From Pseudaquabacterium inlustre (GTDB lineage: Bacteria > Pseudomonadota > Gammaproteobacteria > Burkholderiales > Burkholderiaceae_C), in assembly GCF_038066595.1 (NCBI RefSeq), contig NZ_JBBUTH010000007.1, forward strand, positions 617,247 to 681,246: a stretch of DNA of 64,000 nt. Direction: 5' to 3'. Position numbers and translations under genes: made by a program. The notes beneath the pieces are model-generated. The model saw only the letters and a list, made by a program, of their open reading frames with translations, was not told where the DNA came from and ran no database searches. Within the stretch, counting starts at the first letter, position 1. Every line of letters starts with the position of its first letter. Of this stretch, positions 19,546 through 28,159 are shown piece by piece.

Positions 19546-20328
19546 TCAACGCGGCGCCATGCGGATCGCGCCATCCAGGCGCACGCACTGGCCGTTGAAG
19601 TAGCTGTTGCGGGCCATCTCCAGCGCCAGGCTGGCGAACTCTTCCGGCTTGCCCAGGCGCTTGGGGAACGGCACCGACGCCGCCAGGCTGTCCAGCACCG
19701 CCGGCTTGGCGCCCAGCATCAGCGGCGTGGCGAAGATACCCGGCATGATGGCGTTGACGCGGATGCCCAGGTCGCTCAGGTCGCGTGCCAGCGGCAGCAC
19801 CATGCCATTGACGCCGGCCTTGGCCGACGCGTAGATCACCTGCCCGATCTGGCCGTCCTGCGCGGCCACCGAGGCGGTCAGGATGATGCTGCCGCGCTCG
19901 CCGTCGTCCAGCGCCGGCAGCTCGGCCATGCCCTCGGCGGCCAGCGAGGCCAGGCGGTAGCTGGCCACCAGGATGCCCTGCACGCCATACTCGAAATCGC
20001 TGGTGGGCAGGCGCTTCAGGCGGCCGGCCTCCTTGTCGAAGGCCAGGGTCTTGCCGCGGCGCGACGTCATCGCGCAGTGCACCAGCACGCGCTCCTGGCC
20101 GTGCGCCGCGCGGGCCTGGGCAAAGCCGGCCAGCACGCTGTCCTCGCGCGTGATGTCGACCTGGCAGTACAGGCCGCCGATGGCCTGCCCCACTTCGCGG
20201 CCCTGGGCCTCGTTGACGTCGAAGATGGCCACGCGGGCGCCGGCGGCGGCCAGGGCCTGGGCGGTGGCGCGGCCCAGGCCGGACGCGCCGCCGGTCACCA
20301 CGGCGGCAATGCTGTTGTCGATGCGCAT
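19546..20328 (-). CDS. SDR-family oxidoreductase, 3-hydroxyacyl-CoA dehydrogenase type 2-like
   Basis: 260 residues from the ATG at 20328; an upstream in-frame start adds 15 unconserved-looking residues. NAD-binding motif TGGASGLGR (12-20), the acidic FDVNE (36-40) favouring NAD over NADP, catalytic Ser153, Tyr166 and Lys170, and the ending NSYFNGQCVRLDGAIRM. The pattern, including a GQIGQVIYASAK segment and RVNAIMPGIFATPL, is that of HSD10/3-hydroxyacyl-CoA dehydrogenases, which oxidise 3-hydroxyacyl-CoA, often short or branched chains. It stands alone, divergent from the amidohydrolase gene. Confidence 0.88.
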   Translation of the reverse strand: MRIDNSIAAVVTGGASGLGRATAQALAAAGARVAIFDVNEAQGREVGQAIGGLYCQVDITREDSVLAGFAQARAAHGQERVLVHCAMTSRRGKTLAFDKEAGRLKRLPTSDFEYGVQGILVASYRLASLAAEGMAELPALDDGERGSIILTASVAAQDGQIGQVIYASAKAGVNGMVLPLARDLSDLGIRVNAIMPGIFATPLMLGAKPAVLDSLAASVPFPKRLGKPEEFASLALEMARNSYFNGQCVRLDGAIRMAPR

Positions 20329-20474
20329 GAAAGTCGGTCTCCTCGGGGGATGTGCCGCGGCGGATGGCGGCATGCCGGGGCATCATGGCAAGCCCAGCGC
20401 GCGCGGCCATCGCCCAGGCGACACCGCAGCGCGCCCCAGGCCCGACCCGCCCCTGCCCTGCTGCCCCACCCGCC

Positions 20475-22088
20475 ATGCCGTCCACCCTGCCCCTGACCGC
20501 CACCCCGATCACCGCCCGGCCCGCCCGGCGCACTCGCAGGCCCGTTCGCAGGCCAGCTCACAGGCCAGCTCACAGGCCCGCCGCCGCGCGCGGCGCCCTG
20601 CCGCTGCTGCTGGGCCTGGCCGCACTGCTGTCAGCCTGTGCGCCGCTGGGCGTGCGCCCGCCCGCCGATGCCGGCGCCGGTGCGCCGCTGGACGGCGGCG
20701 GCTACGCGGTGACCGTGTGCGACGCCCGCTATGCCGGCCAGGCCGCGCAGTGCACGCTCTCCGGCGGCAACATGCCCGGCTGGCGGCTGCGCGCCAACCT
20801 GATCAGCGGCGACCGGCTCTATGTCGGTGGCCTGTTGATCGTCGATGGTGAGGGCCGCATCAGCCATGCCGGCTGCCCCGTCACCGGCGGCAGTTCGGGT
20901 GGCACGCCGCTGCTGGACTGCCCCGGCGCGCTGGCCTCGGCCGGGCTGATCAACCTGCACGAGCACATCGACTACAGCTACCAGCAGCCAGCCCAGCCGC
21001 CCACGCTGACCTGGACGCACCGCAACGAGTGGCGCGGCCTGACGGCCGAGCAGCGCGGCTTCGAGGGCGACGCGCCCAAGGACCCCACGGTGCGCACCGA
21101 GGTGAGCCTGCGCGCGATGCTGCGCCACGCCCTCAGCGGCGAGACCGCCGTGTCGGGCGCCAAGGACTACCGTGCCTACCTGCGCAACCTGAAGCTGCCC
21201 GAGCCGCCGCTGGCCACGCCCTGGGGCGCGCCGGTGCTCGACAGCACCTTCCCGCTCGGTGACGCGGCCACCCGCGCGATCCTGGCCGCCCCGTGCACCG
21301 CCGCGCAGGTGGCGGCGGTGAAGTTCACGCCCGAGCAGGCCTTCGTGCCGCATGTGGGCGAAGGCACTGGCGACGGCGCGCGCTGGGAGGTGGACTGCGT
21401 GCTGGATGCCGTGCGCGCCAAGCCCACGCCCAGCGCCTTCATCCACGGCACGGCGATCAGCGAAAAGCAGGCCCGGCGCCTGGCCGAGCAGCAGGTGGCG
21501 GTGGTGCTGTCGCCACGCTCGAACTTCCAGCTCTACGGCCGCATGGCGCCGGTACCGGCGCTACGCCAGGCCGGCGTGACGCTGGCGCTGGGCACCGACT
21601 GGTCGCCCTCGGGCTCGCTGGCGCTGCTGGACGAGGCGCGCTGCCTGGCCCGCCACGACCGCGATGCGCAGGGCGGCCAGCTGTCGGCCGCCGACCTGCA
21701 CCGCATGATGACCCAGGGCCCCGCCCGCGCCGTGGGCCTGCAAGGCCAGGTGGGTGCGCTGGCCGCCGGCGAATGGGCCGACCTGGTGCTGTGGGACACC
21801 GAGGGCCGCACCAGCCTGGCCGAGGTGCTGCAGCGCACCGCCCTGCCGCAGACCCTGGGCGTGTGGGTGGGCGGGCGCATCGCCAGCGCACCGCCGGCCT
21901 GGGCCGATCGCCTGCCCCCGCTGGCCGGCTGCGAGCCCGACCCGCGCCAGCTGTGCGGCCAGCCGCGCCTGGTGTGCGGCGGCGATCCGCAATACCCGCT
22001 GGCGCGCCTGCTGCAGCAGGCCAGCTACACGCTGGACGACGCGCGCCTTTGCCGGCCCCAGGCCACCGACGACTGCGTGGCGCGCTGA
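20475..22088 (+). CDS. Lipoprotein amidohydrolase-family protein
   Basis: 537 residues from the ATG at 20475. An Arg/Pro-rich leader (residues about 20-36) carries a four-residue repeat (RRPV, RRPA, HRPA, HRPA), then a hydrophobic stretch GALPLLLGLAALLSAC with a lipobox (LSAC). The mature protein is therefore probably lipid-anchored outside the cytoplasm. Amidohydrolase landmarks are GLINLHEHIDY (HxH metal ligands), FIHGTAIS (metal His) and LALGTDWSPSGS (metal Asp). Several cysteines in the C-terminal 60 residues may form disulfides. Extracytoplasmic amidohydrolases of this type are mostly uncharacterised. The leader is unusually long and positively charged; a start nearer the hydrophobic run cannot be excluded. 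Confidence 0.85.
   Translation: MPSTLPLTATPITARPARRTRRPVRRPAHRPAHRPAAARGALPLLLGLAALLSACAPLGVRPPADAGAGAPLDGGGYAVTVCDARYAGQAAQCTLSGGNMPGWRLRANLISGDRLYVGGLLIVDGEGRISHAGCPVTGGSSGGTPLLDCPGALASAGLINLHEHIDYSYQQPAQPPTLTWTHRNEWRGLTAEQRGFEGDAPKDPTVRTEVSLRAMLRHALSGETAVSGAKDYRAYLRNLKLPEPPLATPWGAPVLDSTFPLGDAATRAILAAPCTAAQVAAVKFTPEQAFVPHVGEGTGDGARWEVDCVLDAVRAKPTPSAFIHGTAISEKQARRLAEQQVAVVLSPRSNFQLYGRMAPVPALRQAGVTLALGTDWSPSGSLALLDEARCLARHDRDAQGGQLSAADLHRMMTQGPARAVGLQGQVGALAAGEWADLVLWDTEGRTSLAEVLQRTALPQTLGVWVGGRIASAPPAWADRLPPLAGCEPDPRQLCGQPRLVCGGDPQYPLARLLQQASYTLDDARLCRPQATDDCVAR
20533..20580 (+). repeat. 12-bp in-frame tandem repeat, four units
   Basis: Units CTCGCAGGCCCG, TTCGCAGGCCAG, CTCACAGGCCAG and CTCACAGGCCCG run end to end inside the leader of the amidohydrolase gene. 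They encode the RRPV/HRPA residue repeat. Copy number could change by slippage without breaking the frame. Confidence 0.85.
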
Positions 22089-22113
22089 TCCCGCTTCAGG
22101 CGCTTCAGGCGAT

Positions 22114-23571
22114 TCAGCCGCGCGCCGGCGCGCCCTCGGCCAGCGCCACCAGCTTCTTCAGGTTGGCCACGGCCAGCGGCGTGGTGTCGCGCAGGCGGGC
22201 CAGCTGGGCCAGCTTCTCGCCGTCCTGCGGATCGATGCCCACCGTGAGGTGGCCGAAGCCGTCCAGCCGGCTGCGGCGCGCCCACTCGCGCAGCGCCTTG
22301 TCCTGCGCCCACAGGCCCTGGTTCATCAGGTTCATCAGCAGCATGCGCGGGTAGGCCGCGGGCGTGTGCGTGAAGGGCACCGGCGTGCACAGGCGGTTGC
22401 AGGCCGTGTCGTCGTCGCCCAGGTGCGCCTCCACCCAGGCGATCAGCGCCGCGCTGAAGGCCACGAAGGGCACGCGCACCAGCTGCGGCACGATGCGCCC
22501 GGGCTGGAACACCGGCTGCAGCGGCTTCACGCGCACGGCCGAGGCCGTGCAGTCGATGAACAGCGTGCCGGGCGCCACCGGCACGCGGCCCTGGTCGAGC
22601 ACCATGGCCTCGGCGTCCAGCGCCTGCACATGGCCCAGGCGGATGACCTGGTGGATGCGGCGCAGCTCGGCCAGCTCGGCCAGCGACACGGTGGCCAGAT
22701 GGAACATCTGCGGCATGCGCGTGGGGTCGATGCGCAGCAGGGCGCCGCAGGCCTCCAGCCGCAGGTACAGGTCGTCCAGCGAGGTGGCGGCGGCCTGCGC
22801 CGCCAGCTGGTCGGCCTGGCCGCCGATGGCCTGGTGGAAGAAGGCCGGCGTGTTCTGCGTGTGCAGGCGGTTGATCAGCCACGAGTCGCGCGGCACCACC
22901 CACTGGATCTGCTCGGGCGAGGCGCCCGACTGCAGCAGCCAGATGCAGGCGTCCATCGCGGTCTTGCCGGCGCCCAGCACCACGAACTGCCGCGGCCGCG
23001 CCTGGCCGGCCGGCGGGGCCTGCCACAGGCCCGGCAGCGCATTGGGCGGCACCAGGCGCACTCCAGGCGCCACGGCAAAGCGTGGCGTGTGCGTGGCCGG
23101 CACCTCGGGGCTCATGGCCGTGGCATCCACCGTCTTGCGCTGCACCTGCACGCGCGTGCGCTCGCCCGACAGCAGCGACTGCACCACACCGTCGGCCCCC
23201 ACCTCGCTCAATGGCAGGTAGCGCACACGGCCGCTGGGCAGCAGGCGCTGGTGCATCACGCGATCGAAGTAGGCATTGATCTCGGCGCCCGAGGCCAGCT
23301 CCAGCAGGCCCTGGTTCAGGCCCACCGCATCCACCTGGCCGCTGCCCAGCGGCAGCGAGTTCACGCCATAGAAGCTGGACGGCTGGTGCAGCGTGACGAA
23401 GGGGTAGGCATCGTTCCAGTGCCCGCCCGGCTGGCCATGGCGGTCGACGATCGTGATGTGCGCGTCGGGGCGTTCGGCCAGCAGCGTGTCGGCAAAGGCC
23501 ATGCCGACGGTGCCCGCGCCGATGACGAGGTAGTCGGTGGTGATCTCGTGGGCAACGGCGGTGCTGGACAT
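22114..23571 (-). CDS. FAD/NAD(P)-dependent oxidoreductase
   Basis: 485 residues from the ATG at 23571. It has two Rossmann motifs: the N-terminal FAD site DYLVIGAGTVGMAFADTL (about 13-30) and a second nucleotide site FVVLGAGKTAMDACIW near the middle. GGHWNDAYPFV after the first motif resembles flavin monooxygenases of the FMO/BVMO type, but their full fingerprint was not seen. Cytoplasmic flavoenzyme of unknown substrate. It converges with the amidohydrolase gene (25-bp gap with a short GCTTCAGGC duplication) and is divergent from the DUF2855 gene across 212 bp. The pairing with DUF2855 is noteworthy but unexplained. Confidence 0.82.
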   Translation of the reverse strand: MSSTAVAHEITTDYLVIGAGTVGMAFADTLLAERPDAHITIVDRHGQPGGHWNDAYPFVTLHQPSSFYGVNSLPLGSGQVDAVGLNQGLLELASGAEINAYFDRVMHQRLLPSGRVRYLPLSEVGADGVVQSLLSGERTRVQVQRKTVDATAMSPEVPATHTPRFAVAPGVRLVPPNALPGLWQAPPAGQARPRQFVVLGAGKTAMDACIWLLQSGASPEQIQWVVPRDSWLINRLHTQNTPAFFHQAIGGQADQLAAQAAATSLDDLYLRLEACGALLRIDPTRMPQMFHLATVSLAELAELRRIHQVIRLGHVQALDAEAMVLDQGRVPVAPGTLFIDCTASAVRVKPLQPVFQPGRIVPQLVRVPFVAFSAALIAWVEAHLGDDDTACNRLCTPVPFTHTPAAYPRMLLMNLMNQGLWAQDKALREWARRSRLDGFGHLTVGIDPQDGEKLAQLARLRDTTPLAVANLKKLVALAEGAPARG

Positions 23572-23783
23572 GGGGGGCCTCAGCGATGGTGGACCGGCGG
23601 CTGGCGCATGGCGCCCGGCCGCCCGGCATGGCGCGCGCCATCGTATGCCCGCCGGCCGGCCGCCTGCGGCGGCCCCGGCCCGGCATCCGCCTGGGACATA
23701 CCCTCGCCCCGGCCGGTGGCGGCCCGCACCGGTGCGAACATGGGCCGCATCCCGCGAACGCCAACCCACCCAGGAGCCCCGGC

Positions 23784-24929
23784 ATGTCCGACCTCAACCC
23801 CGCCACCGGCCAGCGCCTGTTCATCCAGCGCACCCAGCTGGCCCAGGCCCAGCTGGGCCCGGACCCCGACGCGCCGGCCCAGCGCCCGCTGCAGGCCGGC
23901 GAGGCCCGGCTGGCGGTGCAGCGTTTCTCGCTCACCGCCAACAACATCACCTATGCCGCCTTCGGCGAGGCCATGCGCTACTGGGACTTCTTCCCGTCGG
24001 GTGACGCGGCGCTGGGCTGCCTGCCGGTGTGGGGCTTCGCCACGGTGGCCGAGAGCCAGGTGGACGGCCTGGCCGTGGGCCGGCGCGTGTGGGGCTACTA
24101 CCCGGCCGGCACCCACCTGGTGGTGGCGCCGTCCAAGGTGTCGGCCCACGGCTTCACCGACGGCGCGGCGCACCGCCGCGAGCTGGCCCTGGTGTACAAC
24201 CAGTACCAGTTCTGCGACGCCGACCCCGGCTACCGCGCCGATCTGGAAGACCTGCAGGCCGTGCTGCGCCCGCTGTTCATGACCTCGTTCCTGATCGACG
24301 ACTTCCTCGACGTGAACGGCTTCTTCGGCGCCACGCAGGTGCTGCTGTCCAGCGCCTCCAGCAAGACCGCGGTGGGCACCGCGCACTGCCTGGCGCTGCG
24401 CCGCGGCCGGCCCGGCGCGCCGCGCATCGTGGGCCTCACCTCGCCGGGCAACGTGGCCTACTGCCGCTCGCTCGGCTGCTACGACGCCGTGCTGACCTAC
24501 GACGCGCTGCCGTCGCTCGACGCGGCCACGCCCACCGTCTACGTGGACTTCTCCGGCGACGCGCCGCTGCGCCGCGCCATCCACGGCCACTTTGCCGCGG
24601 CCGACGCGCTGCGCCACAGCTGCTCGGTGGGCGGCACGCACTGGCAGGCCCTGGGCGCCGCCCGTGATCTGCCGGGCCCCAAGCCGGTGCTGTTCTTCGC
24701 CCCGGCCCAGGTCAAGCTGCGCAGCGGGCCGCCGCCCGAGGGCTGGGGCCCGGCCGAACTGCAGCGCCGCATGGGCGAGGCCTGGGTGGGCTTTCTCGCG
24801 CAGGTGGCCGCAGGCGACTGGGTGCAGATCGACGCGCGCCTGGGCGCCCCGGCGGCGCTGCAGGCCTACGGGCAGGTGCTGGGCGGGCAGGTGGACGCCC
24901 GGCAGGGCGTGGTGGTGGCCCTGGCCTGA
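23784..24929 (+). CDS. DUF2855-family protein
   Basis: 381 residues from the ATG at 23784, preceded by CAGGAG. It resembles DUF2855 proteins, which look like diverged medium-chain dehydrogenases: LTANNITYAAFGEAMRYWDFFP near 49-70, a middle region LLSSASSKTAVGTAHCLA that matches a Rossmann-like helix, and IVGLTSPGNVAYCRSLGCYDAVLTY. The classical GxGxxG is missing (SSASSKTA instead). No function is established for the family as far as I know. It is transcribed away from an FAD-dependent oxidoreductase, which may act on the same compound. Confidence 0.82.
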   Translation: MSDLNPATGQRLFIQRTQLAQAQLGPDPDAPAQRPLQAGEARLAVQRFSLTANNITYAAFGEAMRYWDFFPSGDAALGCLPVWGFATVAESQVDGLAVGRRVWGYYPAGTHLVVAPSKVSAHGFTDGAAHRRELALVYNQYQFCDADPGYRADLEDLQAVLRPLFMTSFLIDDFLDVNGFFGATQVLLSSASSKTAVGTAHCLALRRGRPGAPRIVGLTSPGNVAYCRSLGCYDAVLTYDALPSLDAATPTVYVDFSGDAPLRRAIHGHFAAADALRHSCSVGGTHWQALGAARDLPGPKPVLFFAPAQVKLRSGPPPEGWGPAELQRRMGEAWVGFLAQVAAGDWVQIDARLGAPAALQAYGQVLGGQVDARQGVVVALA

Positions 24930-24935
24930 GCTCGG

Positions 24936-24977
24936 CCGGACACCCCGTTGAAAATATTTCTCGGCCGGGGTGTCCGG
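24936..24977. terminator. Stem-loop with 11-bp perfect arms and AT-rich loop
   Basis: CCGGACACCCC (24936-24946) and GGGGTGTCCGG (24967-24977) are exact reverse complements around a 20-base loop containing GAAAATATTTC, unusually AT-rich here. It begins 6 bases after the DUF2855 stop codon, so termination is the simplest reading, but there is no T-run after the second arm. A protein-binding site before the DGPF/sigma gene pair is an alternative. Confidence 0.5.
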
Positions 24978-25077
24978 ATCGGGGCCGGTCGGCCGTCCAT
25001 GGGGGGTGACGCCCGCGCCAGGGCCCCTGCTGCGGCTGCGGTGCGTCCCATCCCCTCCCAACTTCTGGAGCGTTGCC

Positions 25078-25437
25078 ATGTCCGATGCCAAGTACCTGTT
25101 CATCTACCGCCAGCCCGCCGATGCCCGCGACGACGAGCTCTCGCCCGCCGAGATGGCCGAGATGCTGGCCCAGTGGAGCGCCTGGAAGGCCCGCTTCGAC
25201 GAGGAGATCGTCGACCTGGGCGATGGCCTGAAGCCGCAGGGCCGGCAGGTGCGCGCCGGTGCGGGTGGCGAGATCGTCGTCACCGACGGCGCCTTCGTCG
25301 AGGCCAAGGAGGTGCTGGGCGGCTACAGCATCGTGCAGGCCGCCAGCCTGGAGCGGGCGGTGGAGATCTCGCGCGGCTGCCCGGTGCTGCGCTTTCCCGG
25401 CAGCTGGATCGAGGTGCGCGAGCTGGCGGGTTTCTGA
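25078..25437 (+). CDS. YCII-related (DGPF-domain) protein
   Basis: 119 residues. Dimeric alpha/beta-barrel fold of the YCII/DGPF family: KYLFIYRQPAD at the start, LSPAEMAEMLAQWSAW, and VTDGAFVEAKEVLGGYSIV, where the DGPF signature appears as DGAF. Such proteins are nearly always encoded next to ECF sigma factors of group ECF42, exactly as here (sigma gene begins 3 bp after the stop). Their biochemical role is unclear; a sensing or enzymatic task linked to the sigma factor's regulon is supposed. Confidence 0.88.
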   Translation: MSDAKYLFIYRQPADARDDELSPAEMAEMLAQWSAWKARFDEEIVDLGDGLKPQGRQVRAGAGGEIVVTDGAFVEAKEVLGGYSIVQAASLERAVEISRGCPVLRFPGSWIEVRELAGF

Positions 25438-25440
25438 GCC

Positions 25441-26841
25441 GTGCCCGGCAGCGACCCGCCCGGCGCGGCCGCGGCGGCACCGGCCGACACGCCGCTGGCG
25501 CAGACCTTCCGCAGCGAGTACCGGCGCCTGGTGGCGCGGCTGGCGCGCGACTTCGGCTACCACCTCGTCGCGCTGGCCGAGGACGCGGTGCAGGCCGCCA
25601 TGCTGTCGGCGCTGCGGCGCTGGCCGCGTGACGGCACGCCGGCCCAGCCGGGGGCCTGGCTGTACCGTGTGGCCCACAACAAGCTGGTGGACGAGCTGCG
25701 GCGCAGCGAGCACCGCAACCTGCCGCTGGACGCGGGTGACGGCGCATTCGACGGCGCCCCCGGCGGCACGGCCGCACTTGGCCCTGCGCCGGATCCCGTG
25801 GCCGCGCGCGCCCTCCAGGCCCAGGCGCTGGCCCTGGCCACGCCGCCCCAGTCGCCCCGCATGGCCGCCGAGGTGGCCGACGACGAGCTGCGCATGCTGT
25901 TCGTCTGCGCCGACGAGGCCATCGCGCCGCCCAGCCAGCTGGTGCTGGCGCTCAAGGTGCTGGGCGGCTTTTCCACCCGCGAGATCGCGCTGCGCCTGCT
26001 GACCAGCGAGGACAACGTGCACAAGCGCCTGGCGCGTGCCCGCGAGCGGCTGCGCCAGACCGGGCCGGAGCTGGAGCCGCCCACGCTGGCCGCATTGCAA
26101 GGCCGGCGCGGCACGGTGCTGCGCATCATCTACCTGCTGTTCAACGAGGGCTACCACGCGATGCAGGCCGAATCGCTGATCCGCCGTGAGCTGGTGGACG
26201 AGGCCCTGCGCCTGGCGCACCAGATGGCGGCGCACCCGGTGTGCGGCGCGCCCGAGGTGGACGCCCTGCTGGCCCTGATGCACCTGCACGCCGCGCGCTT
26301 CGACGCGCGAGAGGCCGGCGACGGCGGCCTGCTGCTGCTGGAGGCCCAGGACCGCTCGCTCTGGGACCGCCGCGCCATCGCCACCGGCCTGCGCTGGCTG
26401 CAGCGCGCCGCGCGCGGCCCGAGCTTCTCGCGCTACCACGCCGAGGCCGCCGTGGCCGCGCTGCACTGCTCGGCCCCGAGCTACGCGCAGACCGACTGGG
26501 CGCAGATCGTCGACCTGTACCAGACGCTGGAGCGCCACGAGCCCTCGCCGCTCTACACCCTCAACCGCGCCATCGCGCTGGCACAGTGGCAGGGCCCCGA
26601 GGCCGGCCTGGCCCTGCTGCGCACGCTGGCCCCGCCCGGCTGGCTGACCCGCTACTACCTGTGGGACGCGACGCTGGGCGAGCTGGAACGGCGCGCCGGG
26701 CAGTTCGGCGCGGCGCGGGCGCACCTGCAGCGCGCGCTGGACGCGGCCCCGCATGCGGCCGAGCAGGACCTGCTGCGGCAGCGGCTGGCGGCCTGCACGG
26801 CGGGCGTGACGGGCCTGACGGGCGCGGCGCCGCCGCAGTGA
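25441..26841 (+). CDS. ECF-type sigma factor, ECF42-like with C-terminal extension
   Basis: 466 residues from a GTG at 25441. Sigma region 2 is visible as YRRLVARLARDFGYHLVALAEDAVQAAMLSALRRWP and WLYRVAHNKLVDELRR (about 23-85), and region 4 as FSTREIALRLLTSEDNVHKRLARARERLR. A long helical extension of about 250 residues follows (IYLLFNEGYHAMQ, LLLLEAQDRSLWDR, TLNRAIALAQWQGPEAGLALL), characteristic of ECF42, which has TPR-like repeats and no classical anti-sigma factor. Activity is thought to depend on the extension. The preceding DGPF gene supports the assignment. Targets are probably its own operon; no promoter motif was identified. Confidence 0.9.
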   Translation: MPGSDPPGAAAAAPADTPLAQTFRSEYRRLVARLARDFGYHLVALAEDAVQAAMLSALRRWPRDGTPAQPGAWLYRVAHNKLVDELRRSEHRNLPLDAGDGAFDGAPGGTAALGPAPDPVAARALQAQALALATPPQSPRMAAEVADDELRMLFVCADEAIAPPSQLVLALKVLGGFSTREIALRLLTSEDNVHKRLARARERLRQTGPELEPPTLAALQGRRGTVLRIIYLLFNEGYHAMQAESLIRRELVDEALRLAHQMAAHPVCGAPEVDALLALMHLHAARFDAREAGDGGLLLLEAQDRSLWDRRAIATGLRWLQRAARGPSFSRYHAEAAVAALHCSAPSYAQTDWAQIVDLYQTLERHEPSPLYTLNRAIALAQWQGPEAGLALLRTLAPPGWLTRYYLWDATLGELERRAGQFGAARAHLQRALDAAPHAAEQDLLRQRLAACTAGVTGLTGAAPPQ

Positions 26842-26949
26842 AACGCCGGCGCCAAACAGGAATGCATGCCTGGCGTGCACCGGCGGCGCTGGCCGCGCGA
26901 CGGGCGGGCGCAGACGATGGGCACATCGCCACCCGCACCGGAGTGCCCC

Positions 26950-28125
26950 ATGCCGCCCCTGAGTGACCTGCTCCCCTCCCGCCGCCGCTTCATCGCCCTG
27001 ACCGGCGGCGGTGCCGTCTTTGCCACGCTGCCGCTGGGCGGCTGCGCCTCGACCTACCCCGATGAGGCCACGCAGGCCTGGCGCGCCACCGGGCCCGAGA
27101 CCGACCTGCGCCGCCACATGCTGGCGCATGCGCTGCTGGCCCCGAACCCGCACAACCGCCAGCCCTGGATCGCCGACCTGTCGCAGCCCGGCCGCATCGG
27201 CCTGCTGTGCGACGGCCAGCGCCTGCTGCCCGAGACCGATCCCTTCGGCCGCCAGATCCTGATCGGCTGCGGCGCCTTCATCGAACTGGCGGTCATCGCC
27301 GCGGCGGCGCGGGGCGTCGCGGTGGAGGTGCAGCTCTTTCCCGACGGCGCGCCCGCGGCGGACGCGCTGCCGCGCGGCCACCGTGTGGCGGTGCTGCACC
27401 TGCGCGATGCGGGCAGCGCGCCGCCCGACCCGCTGTTCGCGCAGATCGCGCAGCGCCACACCAACAAGGCAGCCTATGCGAACGACCGTGCGCTGCCCGT
27501 GGCGCTGACCGCGCAATGGGCGCAGACCGCCCAGCGCTTCGGCCTGGCCGGCGGTGTGGTCAGCGATGCGGCGGGCCTCGAGCGCCTGCGCGCCATCACG
27601 CGCGAGGCCTACGAGATCGAATGCCTGACCCCGCGCACCTGGCTTGAATCGGCGCAGCTGATGCGCATCGGCCCGGATGCCATTGCCCGCCACCGCGATG
27701 GCATCAGCCTGAACGAGCGCATGCCGCGCCTGCTGCACGCGCTGGGCCTGTTCGATCCGCTGCAGGTGCCGCAGCCGGGCAGCGCGAACCTGGAGCGCGT
27801 GATGGCGCGCTGGGCCCCCTTCGAGACCGGCAGCGGCTACCTGTGGCTGGCCAGCAGCGGCAACACCCGCCCGCAGCAGGTGGATGCCGGCCGGGCCTAT
27901 GTGCGCCAGCACCTGCAGGCCACCGCGGCCGGCGTGCAGATGCACCCGCTGTCGCAGGCGCTGCAGGAGTTTGCCGAAGTGCGTCGCCCCTACCTCGCGG
28001 TGCACCAGGCGCTGGGCCTGGACCCGCAGCGCAACACGGTGCAGATGCTGGCGCGCACCGGCTTTGCGCTGCAGGCCACGCAGCCCAGCCCGCGCCGCGG
28101 ACTGCAGGCGCTGCTGCAGGCCTGA
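26950..28125 (+). CDS. Tat-exported nitroreductase-like protein
   Basis: 391 residues from the ATG at 26950; an alternative ATG at 26917 adds 11 residues. The N-terminus LPSRRRFIALTGGGAVFATLPLGGC has a twin-arginine motif and a possible lipobox Cys (LGGC), so it is probably exported folded with a cofactor and may be anchored. HALLAPNPHNRQPWI (about 42-56) matches the flavin-binding NxHNxQPW of nitroreductase-fold proteins (Acg-like), as do LIGCGAFIELAVIAA and QRHTNKAAYA. Likely an FMN protein of periplasmic location; the electron donor and substrate are unknown. It lies 108 bp after the ECF sigma gene in the same direction, so it may belong to that regulon. Confidence 0.82.
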   Translation: MPPLSDLLPSRRRFIALTGGGAVFATLPLGGCASTYPDEATQAWRATGPETDLRRHMLAHALLAPNPHNRQPWIADLSQPGRIGLLCDGQRLLPETDPFGRQILIGCGAFIELAVIAAAARGVAVEVQLFPDGAPAADALPRGHRVAVLHLRDAGSAPPDPLFAQIAQRHTNKAAYANDRALPVALTAQWAQTAQRFGLAGGVVSDAAGLERLRAITREAYEIECLTPRTWLESAQLMRIGPDAIARHRDGISLNERMPRLLHALGLFDPLQVPQPGSANLERVMARWAPFETGSGYLWLASSGNTRPQQVDAGRAYVRQHLQATAAGVQMHPLSQALQEFAEVRRPYLAVHQALGLDPQRNTVQMLARTGFALQATQPSPRRGLQALLQA

Positions 28126-28159
28126 AGCCCGCCGCGCCTGCGTGTCACACTGCGCACCG

